Shown here: positions 16,268 to 25,476 of the stretch, piece after piece
Layout: each line of letters opens with the position of its first letter
Position numbering within the stretch: position 1 is the first letter of the stretch
Assembly: GCF_030815085.1 (NCBI RefSeq)
Contig: NZ_JAUSWG010000009.1
DNA: 64,000 nt
Direction: 5' to 3' (one strand)
Origin: Paraclostridium ghonii
GTDB lineage: Bacteria; Bacillota; Clostridia; Peptostreptococcales; Peptostreptococcaceae
The notes under the pieces: generated by a model
Told to the model about the DNA's origin: nothing
Database searches by the model: none
What the model saw: only the letters and a program-made list of their open reading frames with translations
Program-made: the position numbers and the translations under genes

Positions 16268-17141
16268 AAATTTCAACTCCTTTATTGCTGCTTTTAACTA
16301 GATAAACTTGATTGTACTTTGCCAGCAACTCTTCTTTAGCTTTTATTGCACAATCTTTATTGTCAAATAACCCAAAAACTGTTGGGCCACTTCCACTCAT
16401 CATAGATCCTAATGATTTATTTTTAATCATTATATCTTCTATTTGCCTTATTTCTGTATATTTCAAAGACGTGACTTCTTCTAACACATTGGTCATATTT
16501 TGAGAAATAAATTTAATATCTTCTTTTTCTAAAGCTTCTATAAGGTTTTCATTTTGAGGTCTTCTTTTAATTTTGTCCATATTTAAAGATTGGTAAACTT
16601 CCTTTGTTGATACAAATATATCAGGTTTGCATACCAATATGTTTAAATCTTCAGGTAAACCTTTTATATTAGTTAACTCTTCCCCTATTCCTTGTGCTAA
16701 TGCACTTCCTCCAGTTATGCAAAAAGGAACATCAGCTCCTAATTTCAGCCCAATCTCTTTTAATCCTTCTTCACTTAATCCTAAATTCCATAGTTTATTT
16801 AATCCTACTAAAACTGCAGCTCCATTGGAACTGCCTCCTGCCATTCCTGCTGCTACAGGTATATTCTTTTCTATAGAAATTTCTACTCCCTTTTCTATAG
16901 AAAACCCACTCTTTAATAATTTTGCAGCTTTATACATAATATTATCTTCATTCAAAGGAATATCTACACTATTACTTTGAATTAATATTGTGTTTTCTTC
17001 TATTTCAGTTATTTTTAATTTATCATATAAATCGATTGTCTGCATTATCATCTCTACAATATGATATCCATCTTCTCTTTTCCCAAGTACATCTATCGAT
17101 AAATTAATTTTAGCTCTGCTCTTTAAATCTATAGAGTTCAT
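16260..17141 (-). CDS. ispE: 4-diphosphocytidyl-2-C-methyl-D-erythritol kinase
   Basis: IspE phosphorylates CDP-methylerythritol in the non-mevalonate isoprenoid pathway. The 293-residue GHMP kinase has KSRAKINLSIDVLGKREDGYH at the N-terminus (about 7-27), the ATP loop PVAAGMAGGSSNGAAVL (about 93-109) and the C-terminal GSMMSGSGPTVFGLF. An AAGGAGGA site precedes the ATG. It is coupled to the GntR gene downstream, and both lie between spoIIR and sipL, the order I recall in C. difficile. Confidence 0.95.
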   Translation of the reverse strand: MNSIDLKSRAKINLSIDVLGKREDGYHIVEMIMQTIDLYDKLKITEIEENTILIQSNSVDIPLNEDNIMYKAAKLLKSGFSIEKGVEISIEKNIPVAAGMAGGSSNGAAVLVGLNKLWNLGLSEEGLKEIGLKLGADVPFCITGGSALAQGIGEELTNIKGLPEDLNILVCKPDIFVSTKEVYQSLNMDKIKRRPQNENLIEALEKEDIKFISQNMTNVLEEVTSLKYTEIRQIEDIMIKNKSLGSMMSGSGPTVFGLFDNKDCAIKAKEELLAKYNQVYLVKSSNKGVEIYG

Positions 17142-17199
17142 GCCTTCCTCCTTATTGTGCTAAAACGGCCATAAATATTTATAGTATACATTATACTAC

Positions 17200-17236
17200 A
17201 AAAAATAAAATAATAGGGAATTATAATTCCCTATTA
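17200..17236 (-). terminator. Terminator after sipL
   Basis: A palindromic stem TAATAGGGAATT...AATTCCCTATTA (17211-17236), followed on the minus strand by a U-rich run (UUUUAUUUUUUG). Confidence 0.85.
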
Positions 17237-17255
17237 TACTATTTTATATATAATT

Positions 17256-18806
17256 TTATACTTCTACTGGAGTTTTTTTCTCTATAATTAAGCATTGTCC
17301 TATAGCTAATTGATCATCTGATTTTATTTCATTTATCTCAGCTATATCATCTATTGTTGTATTGTATTTTTTAGCTATATTCCATAATTTATCCCCATCT
17401 TTAGCAACATATATAGTTATACTAGGTCTTTGAGATAAATCTATTGGACCTTGATCCTCACCCTTAACAATGAAGCTATCTTTCTTTTTATCTAAAACTT
17501 CACAGTATCTTCTTACTTTTACACTTACATCTATTTGATCTCTATTTAAATCAACTTCTACTCTATCTATATTTACATGATTAAATGCATTTGCACTATC
17601 TTTAACATTCCCAATCTCAATATCATGAGTAAATGGTATTTCTTCTGTTAATCTATATACTGGTCTTAATCCTTCTACTGGAGTATATAAAACGTCAACA
17701 AGAACTATCCCTTCTACTATACTTTTACCATCTTCAAAGAATGTATTTTCAACAATTATATTTGAGTCTACGCTTACAATATCTTTTATTTGTATATCAT
17801 CGCTATTGTTTTTTATAGTATCTCTTACATTAAAAAATTCGCTTCCACTACTTATAACTTTGTTAAGTTCAACATTTCTGCTTTCAAATTTAAGAGTTCT
17901 ATCAGGTGAATATGCATCTTGTAATACTTCTCTCGTAACGTCTTCTGATACTTTAACTTTTGCTCTAGCTGTACAATCTACTTCTAAAGCTCCTGTATTG
18001 TTTTCTTCATTTCTCTTGAATATATAGTTTAAGTCAACTATTTCTACTATAGCCTCTTCCTTCATTCCTTCACATGATCCTGGAACTTCTATAAATTGAG
18101 TAAAGTCTAACCCAACTCTATCTAATTCTACAAGTTCGCCTTCATAAGTATAAGCTACTGGATTCAATTCTAAGACTCCACCAACTATTACTTTATTGTC
18201 AGATACCCTAGTTTCTTTTAATTTCATTCTAGGCCCTATAGAAACTATATTATCTATATCTTCTGTACTTATATTTATAGTATCTCTAACTACACTTTCT
18301 GATTTTTCTATCCCAACTATATCTTCAAATTGAACTTCTTTTCTATGTTTTTGAACATTATCGATTTGAGAAACATCTTTTACTATATCTATTGTGTTTT
18401 TTTCGAATAAACTGCCTCTTATATTTAAAAGAGCTCCTACTCTTATCTTCCTTTCATTTATTACTGTACAATCCATATGCTCTACATCATAAAAAAGCAT
18501 ATTTTCCATATCAGCAACTATGTTATCTTTTTCTACTACCTCATTTATTTCTATTCTTCCTTCTACATTTGATACAGTATTTTTATCTTCAGTTAAATAA
18601 ATCACGTTATAATTAAAGTTTCCTCTAAATATTATTTTCCCATCCAATATTTCTTGTTTCTTCAAAGCTATGTAACCCTCTGTTTTTATTATCTCATACA
18701 CGTCATCTTTTTTATCTGATACAACAGCTTCTGTTTCTATAAAAGTTTGGAACCTTCCAAAATCTATTCTGTTGTCAACTTGTAAAATATCTTTTATTAT
18801 ATTCAT
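17256..18806 (-). CDS. sipL: Spore coat assembly protein SipL (SPOCS/DUF3794 repeats plus LysM)
   Basis: SipL binds SpoIVA and is needed to attach the coat to the forespore in C. difficile, doing the job of SpoVID in Bacillus. The 516-residue protein has repeated DUF3794/SPOCS-type beta domains (three regions across about 30-450, each with hydrophobic-strand patterns such as VEGIVLVDVLYTP and GALLNIRGSL). It ends in a LysM domain (about 462-512, ITIYVAKDGDKLWNIAKKYNTT). It has no signal peptide, as expected for a mother-cell protein. It sits alone with its own terminator between veg and ispE. SafA- or SpoVID-like naming is the alternative; length and context favour SipL. Confidence 0.88.
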   Translation of the reverse strand: MNIIKDILQVDNRIDFGRFQTFIETEAVVSDKKDDVYEIIKTEGYIALKKQEILDGKIIFRGNFNYNVIYLTEDKNTVSNVEGRIEINEVVEKDNIVADMENMLFYDVEHMDCTVINERKIRVGALLNIRGSLFEKNTIDIVKDVSQIDNVQKHRKEVQFEDIVGIEKSESVVRDTINISTEDIDNIVSIGPRMKLKETRVSDNKVIVGGVLELNPVAYTYEGELVELDRVGLDFTQFIEVPGSCEGMKEEAIVEIVDLNYIFKRNEENNTGALEVDCTARAKVKVSEDVTREVLQDAYSPDRTLKFESRNVELNKVISSGSEFFNVRDTIKNNSDDIQIKDIVSVDSNIIVENTFFEDGKSIVEGIVLVDVLYTPVEGLRPVYRLTEEIPFTHDIEIGNVKDSANAFNHVNIDRVEVDLNRDQIDVSVKVRRYCEVLDKKKDSFIVKGEDQGPIDLSQRPSITIYVAKDGDKLWNIAKKYNTTIDDIAEINEIKSDDQLAIGQCLIIEKKTPVEV

Positions 18807-18865
18807 ATGTTACCCTCCTAAATTAAATATAAATATCACACTATATTTATATTTAGAAAGTAAAA

Positions 18866-18900
18866 AAAAAATTACACCTATTTTTAATAGGTATAATTTT
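18866..18900 (-). terminator. Terminator after veg
   Basis: The hairpin AAAATTACACCTATT...AATAGGTATAATTTT (18868-18900) has one mismatch and is followed by a U-run on the minus strand, directly at the veg stop codon. Confidence 0.82.
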
Positions 18901-19170
18901 TTAGCTTACATTTAATTTATTTGTTTCTTTAATTACTTTCAATTTAACGTTATCAGTTAATAGGTCTGAATAGCTATATGATACCCTAGAATATCCATTA
19001 TTATCCTCATCATCTAGCTTAACAACAAATATACTTGGATATACTTTTTCTAATACACCCTTTTTGGTAACTATTTGCTTTCTTCCTTTATTAGCTTTTA
19101 ATAAAATCTTTCTGCCTAGGTGCTTCTCTAAAGTCTGTCTTATTTTATTCAAAGTTTGAACAGTGGCCAT
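18901..19170 (-). CDS. veg: Veg family protein
   Basis: The 89-residue protein matches Veg: an N-terminal TLNKIRQTLEKHLGRKILLKANKGRKQ followed by a beta-rich VYPSIFVVKLDDE and RVSYSYSDLLTDNVKL. In Bacillus subtilis Veg stimulates biofilm formation, apparently by blocking SinR, and the gene is highly expressed. Conservation in anaerobic clostridia suggests a broader role. An AAGGTGATG site lies two bases before the ATG. It follows yabG in the same direction after 180 bp, the classic yabG-veg order. Confidence 0.93.
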   Translation of the reverse strand: MATVQTLNKIRQTLEKHLGRKILLKANKGRKQIVTKKGVLEKVYPSIFVVKLDDEDNNGYSRVSYSYSDLLTDNVKLKVIKETNKLNVS

Positions 19171-19350
19171 TACATCACCTTCTTTAACATTATATGTTCA
19201 TTATAGTAATAATACCACAGTTCAAGTTTTCTGTCAAACCCAAACTAAATATTTTATATATTTTTCAACGAAAAGTCAATACTGTTTTTTTATTAATTTT
19301 TGCATTATAATTAATAGGCTTTTTTATTACATATTTTATTACATATTAAA

Positions 19351-20246
19351 TCAATAACTATTGTATATCGACAAAGGCATTGTCAGTCTAAATTTACCTC
19401 TAGTTTCTATCCCTCCTACACCTTTAATCCCTGTAACTGTATGGTTTAATATTTCTTCTAATGGAACAACTTTATCTATTCTAGAGCAGGCAATTTTTTC
19501 TACTACTAGTAATGGATCTAGTGCATGTATCATAACACGGCTTGGAGAACTTGCAAAATTAGCTCCTGATTTTATTATTTCCTCATAATTAGATTGGCAT
19601 GCTCCTGCAAATATAACTAAACTATCTAATGATGGATCATATTTTCTAGCTTCTTTTACTGTTTTTATAAAGTTTGCAGTGTTTCTATAATTTTTTATAT
19701 CTTTAAGGTTGCCCTTACTATTAACTATAGCATCATGACCTGTTATTACTAATATAGATGGATTGTGTTGCTCTAATAGGCTTCTAACTTCTTTATATTG
19801 AAGCCCTTCAGGTATTGCTTTTCCTACTGCTGGAATTCCCAATTTAGTGTAAACGTCTAAACAAATTTTTAAATATTCAGGATCTCCATCTATATGAAGT
19901 ACTTTACCAGGCATTCCATAAGAATTTTGAACTTGATTTTGAGCTTGAGACGGTTTATTGTTGTTTGAGGACTTTTGCATAGCTCTATTTAATCTTCTAT
20001 TTCTTTCTCTAGTTTTTTTATACTTTTATGCAAAATATTTTCAACATCTTTATCTATTAATGTATCTTTTGCATCATAAGAGTTTACTTTTTCTAAGTCA
20101 TCTATTCCTGAATCTGCAATTATTCTAAATGCAACTCCCTTTAATATAGCTATCTTTTGATAATTTTCATCTATCTCAAATCCTATTATTCTGAATATAA
20201 TATCTTTATCGTAAGACTTTCTTACAACGATGTCTCCTATCTTCAT
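19351..20246 (-). pseudogene. yabG: yabG, sporulation protease, split by a -1 frameshift
   Basis: YabG is a sigma-K-dependent cysteine protease that trims coat and cortex-lytic proteins. The N-terminal 85 codons (19989-20246, starting KIGDIVVRKSY) and the C-terminal part (19351-19980, 209 codons, starting at an internal ATG) are in different frames. The C-terminal part keeps the likely catalytic His in VITGHDA and Cys in FAGACQS. The frames join within a seven-A run (codons ATA AAA AAA CTA, about 20013-20019). Adding one A restores an intact protein of about the normal 290-300 residues. Candidate explanations are a homopolymer sequencing error, phase variation, or -1 slippage at A AAA AAA. 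No ribosome binding site precedes the downstream ATG. Confidence 0.85.
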
Positions 20247-20284
20247 AGTGTAGTTGTCCTCCTATAAAATTTGTGGTCTTAATT

Positions 20285-20311
20285 TATAATATGTCAGTCG
20301 ACAAATATTGT
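20285..20311 (-). promoter_or_regulatory. Sigma-K promoter of yabG
   Basis: The minus strand reads AC (20310-20311), 16 bp, then CATATTATA (20285-20293), which fits the sigma-K consensus AC-N16/17-CATANNNTA exactly. yabG is a known sigma-K gene in other spore formers. Confidence 0.7.
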
Positions 20312-20467
20312 TCCTATGTCCCTTTAATTTGTTTTATATTACATAAGTTATATTTAAATAATTTGCAATATCTAATATTTGTTATTGAAATTTATTTATT
20401 TAAATGATATTATGTTCTTAACAAATGCTTAGTCGCATAAGCAAATATTTATTTGTAGGTGATATCA

Positions 20468-21556
20468 ATGACTGATAGAGAAAAAGAAATTTTAGATATT
20501 TTAAGAAATGACCCTATGGTTTCACAACAAACGTTAGCCGATATGCTAAATATAACTCGTTCTTCTGTTGCTGTTCACATAACAAATTTAATGAAAAAAG
20601 GCTACATCAAAGGAAAAGGATATATCATAAGCACAAGTAACTTCGTTACCGTTATAGGGGGTGCTAACGTCGATATACAAGGTTCACCTAATAACACTCT
20701 TACAATGTTTGATTCTAATCCTGGTAAAATTGATATTTCACTAGGAGGAGTAGGTCGAAATATTTGTGAAAACATTTCTAAATTAGGAGTAAATACAAAA
20801 CTTATATCTGCTATAGGTAATGATGTGTATGGAAGTCGTATATTAACAGAATGCAAAAAGCTAAATATAGATACTTCTGATTGTTATATATCAGATTCAT
20901 ACCCAACATCTATGTATTTATCAATTTTAAATAACGAGCAAGATATGCAATTAGCTATATCTCATATGGATATTATAAAAAAGATTAATGTTGATTATCT
21001 AATATCAAAACATTCATCTATAAAAGATTCTCTAGCAATTGTATTAGATACAAACTTATCATTTGAGGTTATTGATTATATAAGTAGAACCTATACAAAT
21101 ATACCTATTTTTATAGATACAGTTTCTACTCAAAAAAGTATGAAAATCAAAGATATAATAGGAAGATTTAATACTATAAAACCTAATAAATTGGAAGCTG
21201 AAATACTATCAGGAATAAAGATAAATAATGAACAAGATTTATATGAATGTACTCAGTATTTCCTGGATAAAGGTGTTAAAAATATTTTTATAACATTGGG
21301 TAAAGATGGTGTATTCTGCGCTAATCAAGAAAATCATTTGTTACTTCCAGGAGTTAAAGTAGATACTATTAGCGCTACAGGTGCTGGAGATGCATTTATA
21401 TCTGCACTAGTATATAGCTATCTACACAATTTCAATTTAAAAGATACAGCTGAATTCGCAACAGCTGCTTCTATACTTACATTAATGCATAAAAATACTA
21501 TTAATCCAAGTATGTGTGTTGATAGTGTTAAAAAAATTTTGAAGGAGATGATCTAG
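20468..21556 (+). CDS. psuK: Pseudouridine kinase with N-terminal winged helix
   Basis: PsuK phosphorylates pseudouridine to pseudouridine 5'-phosphate. The 362-residue protein has a winged-helix domain (about 1-55, VSQQTLADMLNITRSSVAVHI) fused to a PfkB-type kinase with GGVGRNICENISKLG (substrate side) and the anion hole/catalytic motif ATGAGDAFISALVYSY (about 300-315). The fused helix-turn-helix suggests the kinase also binds DNA or senses its substrate. I chose the ATG at 20468 after AGGTG; the GTG at 20459 overlaps that site. It is two bases from psuG, giving a complete pseudouridine salvage operon. Confidence 0.9.
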   Translation: MTDREKEILDILRNDPMVSQQTLADMLNITRSSVAVHITNLMKKGYIKGKGYIISTSNFVTVIGGANVDIQGSPNNTLTMFDSNPGKIDISLGGVGRNICENISKLGVNTKLISAIGNDVYGSRILTECKKLNIDTSDCYISDSYPTSMYLSILNNEQDMQLAISHMDIIKKINVDYLISKHSSIKDSLAIVLDTNLSFEVIDYISRTYTNIPIFIDTVSTQKSMKIKDIIGRFNTIKPNKLEAEILSGIKINNEQDLYECTQYFLDKGVKNIFITLGKDGVFCANQENHLLLPGVKVDTISATGAGDAFISALVYSYLHNFNLKDTAEFATAASILTLMHKNTINPSMCVDSVKKILKEMI

Positions 21557-21558
21557 TA

Positions 21559-22476
21559 ATGTTAGAACAATACTTAAATGTACATCCAGAGGTTAAAAAG
21601 GCTTTATCAGAAGGCCTTCCAGTCGTAGCATTAGAATCTACTATAATTTCTCATGGTATGCCTTATCCTAAAAATATAGAAATGGCTAAAGAAGTTAGTA
21701 AAATAATTAGAGAAAATGGCGCAATACCTGCTACTATAGCTATAATAGATGGAGTTTTAAAAGTAGGTCTTTCAACTGAGGAAATTGAGTTTTTGGGAAC
21801 TAGTAAAGATGTAGTTAAAGCTAGCAGAAGAGATTTACCTTTCATTATATCTAAAAAATTAAATGGAGCAACAACTGTTGCTACTACAATGATATTAGCT
21901 AACTTAGCTGGAATAAAAGTATTCGCTACTGGTGGTATAGGTGGTGTTCACAGAGGCGCCCAAGAAACATTTGATATATCTGCTGATTTACAAGAATTAG
22001 CAAATACAAATGTAGCTGTAATTTGTGCAGGTGCTAAATCTATACTTGATATAGGTCTTACTTTAGAATATTTAGAAACTAATGGTGTTCCAGTTGTAGG
22101 CTTTAAAACGGAAGAATTCCCTGCTTTTTATACTAGAAAAAGTGGATTTGGGGTTGATTACAAAGTTGATTCTTCCCTAGAAGTGGCTTCTGCATTAAAA
22201 GCTAAATGGGATTTAAATTTAAAGGGTGGTATGGTAATAGGTAACCCAATACCTAAGGAATTTGAGATGGATTACGATACTATAACTAATGCTATCGAAT
22301 CAGCTTTAAAAGAAGCTAAAGAAAAAAATATAACTGGTAAAAAAGTAACACCTTTCTTACTAGATAAAGTAAAAACTATTACAGACGGTAAGAGCTTAGA
22401 TGCAAACATAGAGTTAGTTTATAATAATGCTAAAGTTGCAGCTCAAATAGCTAAAGACTTATCTGAACTAAAATAA
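21559..22476 (+). CDS. psuG: Pseudouridine-5'-phosphate glycosidase
   Basis: PsuG splits the C-C glycosidic bond of pseudouridine 5'-phosphate into uracil and ribose 5-phosphate. The 305-residue protein carries VALESTIISHGMPYPKN (about 23-39), the catalytic-Lys region around ASRRDLPFIISKKLNGATTV (about 88-107), and ATGGIGGVHRGAQETFDISADL (about 121-142). An AAGGAGATG site, partly inside the end of psuK, precedes the ATG, so the two genes are coupled. It ends at a strong terminator. Confidence 0.97.
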   Translation: MLEQYLNVHPEVKKALSEGLPVVALESTIISHGMPYPKNIEMAKEVSKIIRENGAIPATIAIIDGVLKVGLSTEEIEFLGTSKDVVKASRRDLPFIISKKLNGATTVATTMILANLAGIKVFATGGIGGVHRGAQETFDISADLQELANTNVAVICAGAKSILDIGLTLEYLETNGVPVVGFKTEEFPAFYTRKSGFGVDYKVDSSLEVASALKAKWDLNLKGGMVIGNPIPKEFEMDYDTITNAIESALKEAKEKNITGKKVTPFLLDKVKTITDGKSLDANIELVYNNAKVAAQIAKDLSELK

Positions 22477-22503
22477 AAAAAGGAGCTACAGCTCCTTTTT
22501 TTA
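22475..22503 (+). terminator. Terminator of psuKG, also facing the SEC-C operon
   Basis: The stem AAAAAAGGAGC...GCTCCTTTTTT (22475-22501) with a TACA loop is followed by T on the plus strand and U on the minus strand. It can end the convergent 53-codon gene as well. Confidence 0.88.
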
Positions 22504-22662
22504 TTCTTCTTTTAAATTAGGAATTACTTTTTTTACTTCTTCAACTTGATGCCACGTATTGCATATGTCATTTTCCTTAACGTAATCCTTTAAAGAATTT
22601 AATGATGTAAATTCTTTTGTAGATAGATTATCATCTTCATCAATGAATTTTAGTAAAAACAT
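22501..22662 (-). CDS. Small acidic protein of unknown function (53 aa) in the SEC-C operon
   Basis: An open frame of 53 codons starts with ATG at 22660-22662, five bases after an AAGGAG ribosome binding site, and stops at TAA 22501-22503 in the shared terminator. It begins FLLKFIDEDDNLSTKEFTSL and ends with an acidic/basic mix; there is no signal or membrane segment. It begins 9 nt after the stop of the SEC-C protein gene, so it is almost certainly co-transcribed. I recognise no family. The correct spacing, fitting codon use and exact filling of the gap to the terminator support it being real. Confidence 0.62.
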   Translation of the reverse strand: MFLLKFIDEDDNLSTKEFTSLNSLKDYVKENDICNTWHQVEEVKKVIPNLKEE

Positions 22663-22671
22663 CTTATCTCC

Positions 22672-23178
22672 TTATTTTCCACAACATTTCTTGAATTTTT
22701 TACCACTTCCACATGGACAAGGTTCATTTCTTCCTATCTTGTCATCTTTAACTACTGTTTTTGTAGATTTGAAAGCTTTTTGTAATTCTTTTCTCTTATC
22801 TTCTGATAATATATTGTTCCATCCTTGTAAGTTATATAACCAGTGAGCCTCTACTGCTACCATGTTGTAGTATAACTTCTCCCAATCTATTTCTAATTTT
22901 ACTTCTGTATCAGATTCTATAGCTTCTAACTTATCTTCTGAAAAATCTTCTTTTAAGCTTTCACTTACTCCATCTATGAATCCCATCATATATTCAACAG
23001 ATATATTGTGAGCTGCTGCTAAGTCACTAACTCTTCCTTCTATAACATCTTTTTTAGTGTTTAATATTTCACTGTATATTTCTGTTTCTTTCTTTAAGTA
23101 CTCTTCCCAGAACTTTATTTCTTCTTCTTGGCTATTGTGGTTTTCACTTAGTGATCTCCATGTAGTATATAAACTCAT
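22672..23178 (-). CDS. SEC-C motif protein
   Basis: The 168-residue protein ends in a SEC-C zinc-binding motif, IGRNEPCPCGSGKKFKKCCG (about 148-167), as at the SecA C-terminus. The rest (about 10-130) is predicted helical, with EEIKFWEEYLKKETEIY and a conserved-looking GFIDGVSESLKEDF. SEC-C proteins bind zinc, and some associate with SecB or ribosomes, but this one's role is unknown. A GGAGGA-type site precedes the ATG. It is followed 9 nt later by a 53-codon gene. Confidence 0.82.
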   Translation of the reverse strand: MSLYTTWRSLSENHNSQEEEIKFWEEYLKKETEIYSEILNTKKDVIEGRVSDLAAAHNISVEYMMGFIDGVSESLKEDFSEDKLEAIESDTEVKLEIDWEKLYYNMVAVEAHWLYNLQGWNNILSEDKRKELQKAFKSTKTVVKDDKIGRNEPCPCGSGKKFKKCCGK

Positions 23179-23232
23179 TTAATTTTCCTCCTATTCATGA
23201 ATACATCATGCGTAATTATAAATATCTAACTC

Positions 23233-23937
23233 TTATATTATATCATAATTAAATAATTCTTTTAATACTTTTATAGCGTAGTCTTGTTCTATAAAAAACG
23301 GACTACTTGCAATAGTTATAACCTTAGCTTTATCTATATACTCTTTTATTTTTTTCACTCTTAAATCATAGGATATATATTCCATATCTTTAGAAAATAT
23401 ATCTAAATCTATATCTAAAACTATCTCTCCATTAATATCTAATCCAAACCCATACGTGCTATCAATTATTACAGCTTCCGAAAATACATTATGATGTAGT
23501 GCAGGTTTTATAAAGTTACCTACATTTAAAACATGATTAGTATATCTAAATACATCATCTATATTATTTATATCAACATCATAGTTTTCAGGTTCTCTCA
23601 TATCTTTGTGTTGGTCTATATGAACTAACTTACATCCTTTATTAAACATGTCATTGTTTAAACTTTTTATCCAAAAATAAAAAGCGTGATTATGATTATC
23701 AAAAATATATACATCTTTATCTTTATAATTAAACTTAACCATATGTTGTAGTCCAATAGCGTTTATCTCTTCTTCAAAATCTATTTCACTAAATACTACC
23801 TTATCACCTACACAAACATCATCCAAGTCACCTTCTATAAGTTTAGGTACATATATTTTTTTATTGTTTCTATACTCGTATGAAAACATATTATTCCCAA
23901 CACATTCAGTTATATAAAATCCTTTATATCTATCCAT
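23233..23937 (-). CDS. UPF0489 family protein
   Basis: The 234-residue protein shows the UPF0489 hallmarks: VYIFDNHNHAFYFW (about 76-89), KLVHIDQHKDMREP (about 103-116) and VLDIDLDIFSKD (about 178-189). The spaced Asp/His clusters resemble the metal sites of arginase/deacetylase-fold enzymes, so a metal-dependent hydrolase is an attractive inference. No activity is established. It is cytosolic, with no signal. It stands alone, between the SEC-C operon and the MFS gene. Confidence 0.72.
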   Translation of the reverse strand: MDRYKGFYITECVGNNMFSYEYRNNKKIYVPKLIEGDLDDVCVGDKVVFSEIDFEEEINAIGLQHMVKFNYKDKDVYIFDNHNHAFYFWIKSLNNDMFNKGCKLVHIDQHKDMREPENYDVDINNIDDVFRYTNHVLNVGNFIKPALHHNVFSEAVIIDSTYGFGLDINGEIVLDIDLDIFSKDMEYISYDLRVKKIKEYIDKAKVITIASSPFFIEQDYAIKVLKELFNYDII

Positions 23938-23971
23938 AATATATACTATCCTTTCTTAAAATTCTAGATAT

Positions 23972-24014
23972 AAAAATATCCTTTTAAAGCTACACTGCTC
24001 TAAAGGATATTTTT
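23972..24014 (-). terminator. Terminator after the MGL-MFS operon
   Basis: An imperfect stem of about 17 bp (AAAAATATCCTTTTAAAGC region against GCTCTAAAGGATATTTTT) lies about 180 bp after the MFS stop and is followed by a U-rich run on the minus strand. It could also be read as a leader of the UPF0489 gene. Confidence 0.6.
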
Positions 24015-24190
24015 AATAGTATATATTTATATTATAACAAATCGTATAATTTTTCTATCTTGTCAAATACTTTTCTAGTATTATATATTTTTTATTAACA
24101 TATTAAATCAACAAAATATTAAATATTATTGCAATATATCATACTATATTATTACACAAATAATTATAAACTGGTATACGTATAATAAAT

Positions 24191-25450
24191 CTACGCTGAT
24201 TGTTTATTTATTAATTGTTCTTCTTTTTCTTTTTGATTTATTTTATTTAACATATATGTAGCCCCTACACCTAATAATGCTGCGCCTACAGATAATATAA
24301 ATATGTATTTATATCCAGTTTGACCGTAAGTATCTAACCATTTACCTGCTAAAGTATAGTAAAATGCATCTGGAGAAAATCCTATAAATGAAGCAAATCC
24401 TACTACCATACCTGTAGTTTCCATAGAAATATTAGATTCAGAAACTGATGCAAAATATATACCTCTAAATCCAAACAATATTATACTTAGTATTATCATA
24501 TTTATAACTGCTATAATCATAAAGTTATTCCCTTTAGGTATTACTAAGAATGCCGCCATAGTTATAGCTGTTAATATGTATCCTATAAACATAACTTTTA
24601 TAGATGATCCAACTTTATCTGTTAATATACCTGCAGCTGGAGATGCCCCCATCTTTATAACATAAGTTCTTATTATTGATAAAGCCGAAACTAAAGTCAT
24701 AGGCATTACATAAACTTCAGATAAGTACGGACTTAAATAAGTTAAACTTGAAAATACTAAATATGTAGAGAATATTATAAGTCCTATTAACCATGCTTTA
24801 GGCATAGTAACTACCTTAGATAATGTCTTTAATGTAAGTGGTTCATCTGAACTTGATTCTTCTTTTTTATCTTCTATTAAGAAGTATAATAATATACCAC
24901 TTAATATAGAAGCTCCTGAATATAGCCATACAACATACTTAAATCCTATTGATATATCTGTTATTTTACCAAATAGATATAAACCTATAAAAGATATAAG
25001 AGTTCCTGCTATACCTGATAATCCTTCATTAAATCCAAATAATCTACCTTGTTCTGATTCATCTCCTTGCATTCTTACAACCTTAATTGATGCTGAGAAG
25101 AAAGTTAATATTGTTGTGAATCCCCATAATACAAATATTAATAATATTTGATTATAAGATGGGAATGTAGCAAAATAAAGACCTAATAATCCTGATGAAA
25201 TTAAAGAAAATGGTATTAATATTTTAACTGAAAACTTATCTGCAAACCATCCACCTACGAAATAAGCAACCATACCTACCATTCCGTATACACTTAATAG
25301 ATTTCCTATTTGAGTATGAGATAAGTTTAATGCTTGTTGCATTGGATCATAAAATGATGATTTCATATATGGTAAACTATACATTGCTGTTGTACCAAAT
25401 GCTAATACAAATATTAGAAAATATCTCTTAAAATTTTTATTGTCTTTCAT
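24191..25450 (-). CDS. MFS transporter
   Basis: The 419-residue protein has about 12 transmembrane segments in two halves separated by a polar loop near 196-208 (IEDKKEESSSDEPL). It carries the MFS loop 2-3 signature GGWFADKFSVKILIP (about 66-80). Closest in style to the oxalate/formate or sugar-phosphate antiporter groups, but the substrate cannot be read. It follows methionine gamma-lyase by about 26 bp, so it may import methionine or a related thio-amino acid, or export a keto-acid product. A short charged tail (KEKEEQLINKQSA) ends it. Confidence 0.86.
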   Translation of the reverse strand: MKDNKNFKRYFLIFVLAFGTTAMYSLPYMKSSFYDPMQQALNLSHTQIGNLLSVYGMVGMVAYFVGGWFADKFSVKILIPFSLISSGLLGLYFATFPSYNQILLIFVLWGFTTILTFFSASIKVVRMQGDESEQGRLFGFNEGLSGIAGTLISFIGLYLFGKITDISIGFKYVVWLYSGASILSGILLYFLIEDKKEESSSDEPLTLKTLSKVVTMPKAWLIGLIIFSTYLVFSSLTYLSPYLSEVYVMPMTLVSALSIIRTYVIKMGASPAAGILTDKVGSSIKVMFIGYILTAITMAAFLVIPKGNNFMIIAVINMIILSIILFGFRGIYFASVSESNISMETTGMVVGFASFIGFSPDAFYYTLAGKWLDTYGQTGYKYIFILSVGAALLGVGATYMLNKINQKEKEEQLINKQSA

Positions 25451-25476
25451 GTCTTTTCCCCTTTAATCTTATTTTT

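Noticed and set aside
16624..16983. Open frames on the plus strand opposite ispE and many other genes
   Set aside because: They lie antisense to conserved genes, lack ribosome binding sites and show no domain features; they are shadows of AT-rich coding DNA.
24061..24066. TTGACA on the minus strand as a UPF0489 promoter
   Set aside because: No -10 hexamer lies at acceptable spacing; the nearest TATAAT is 24 bp away.
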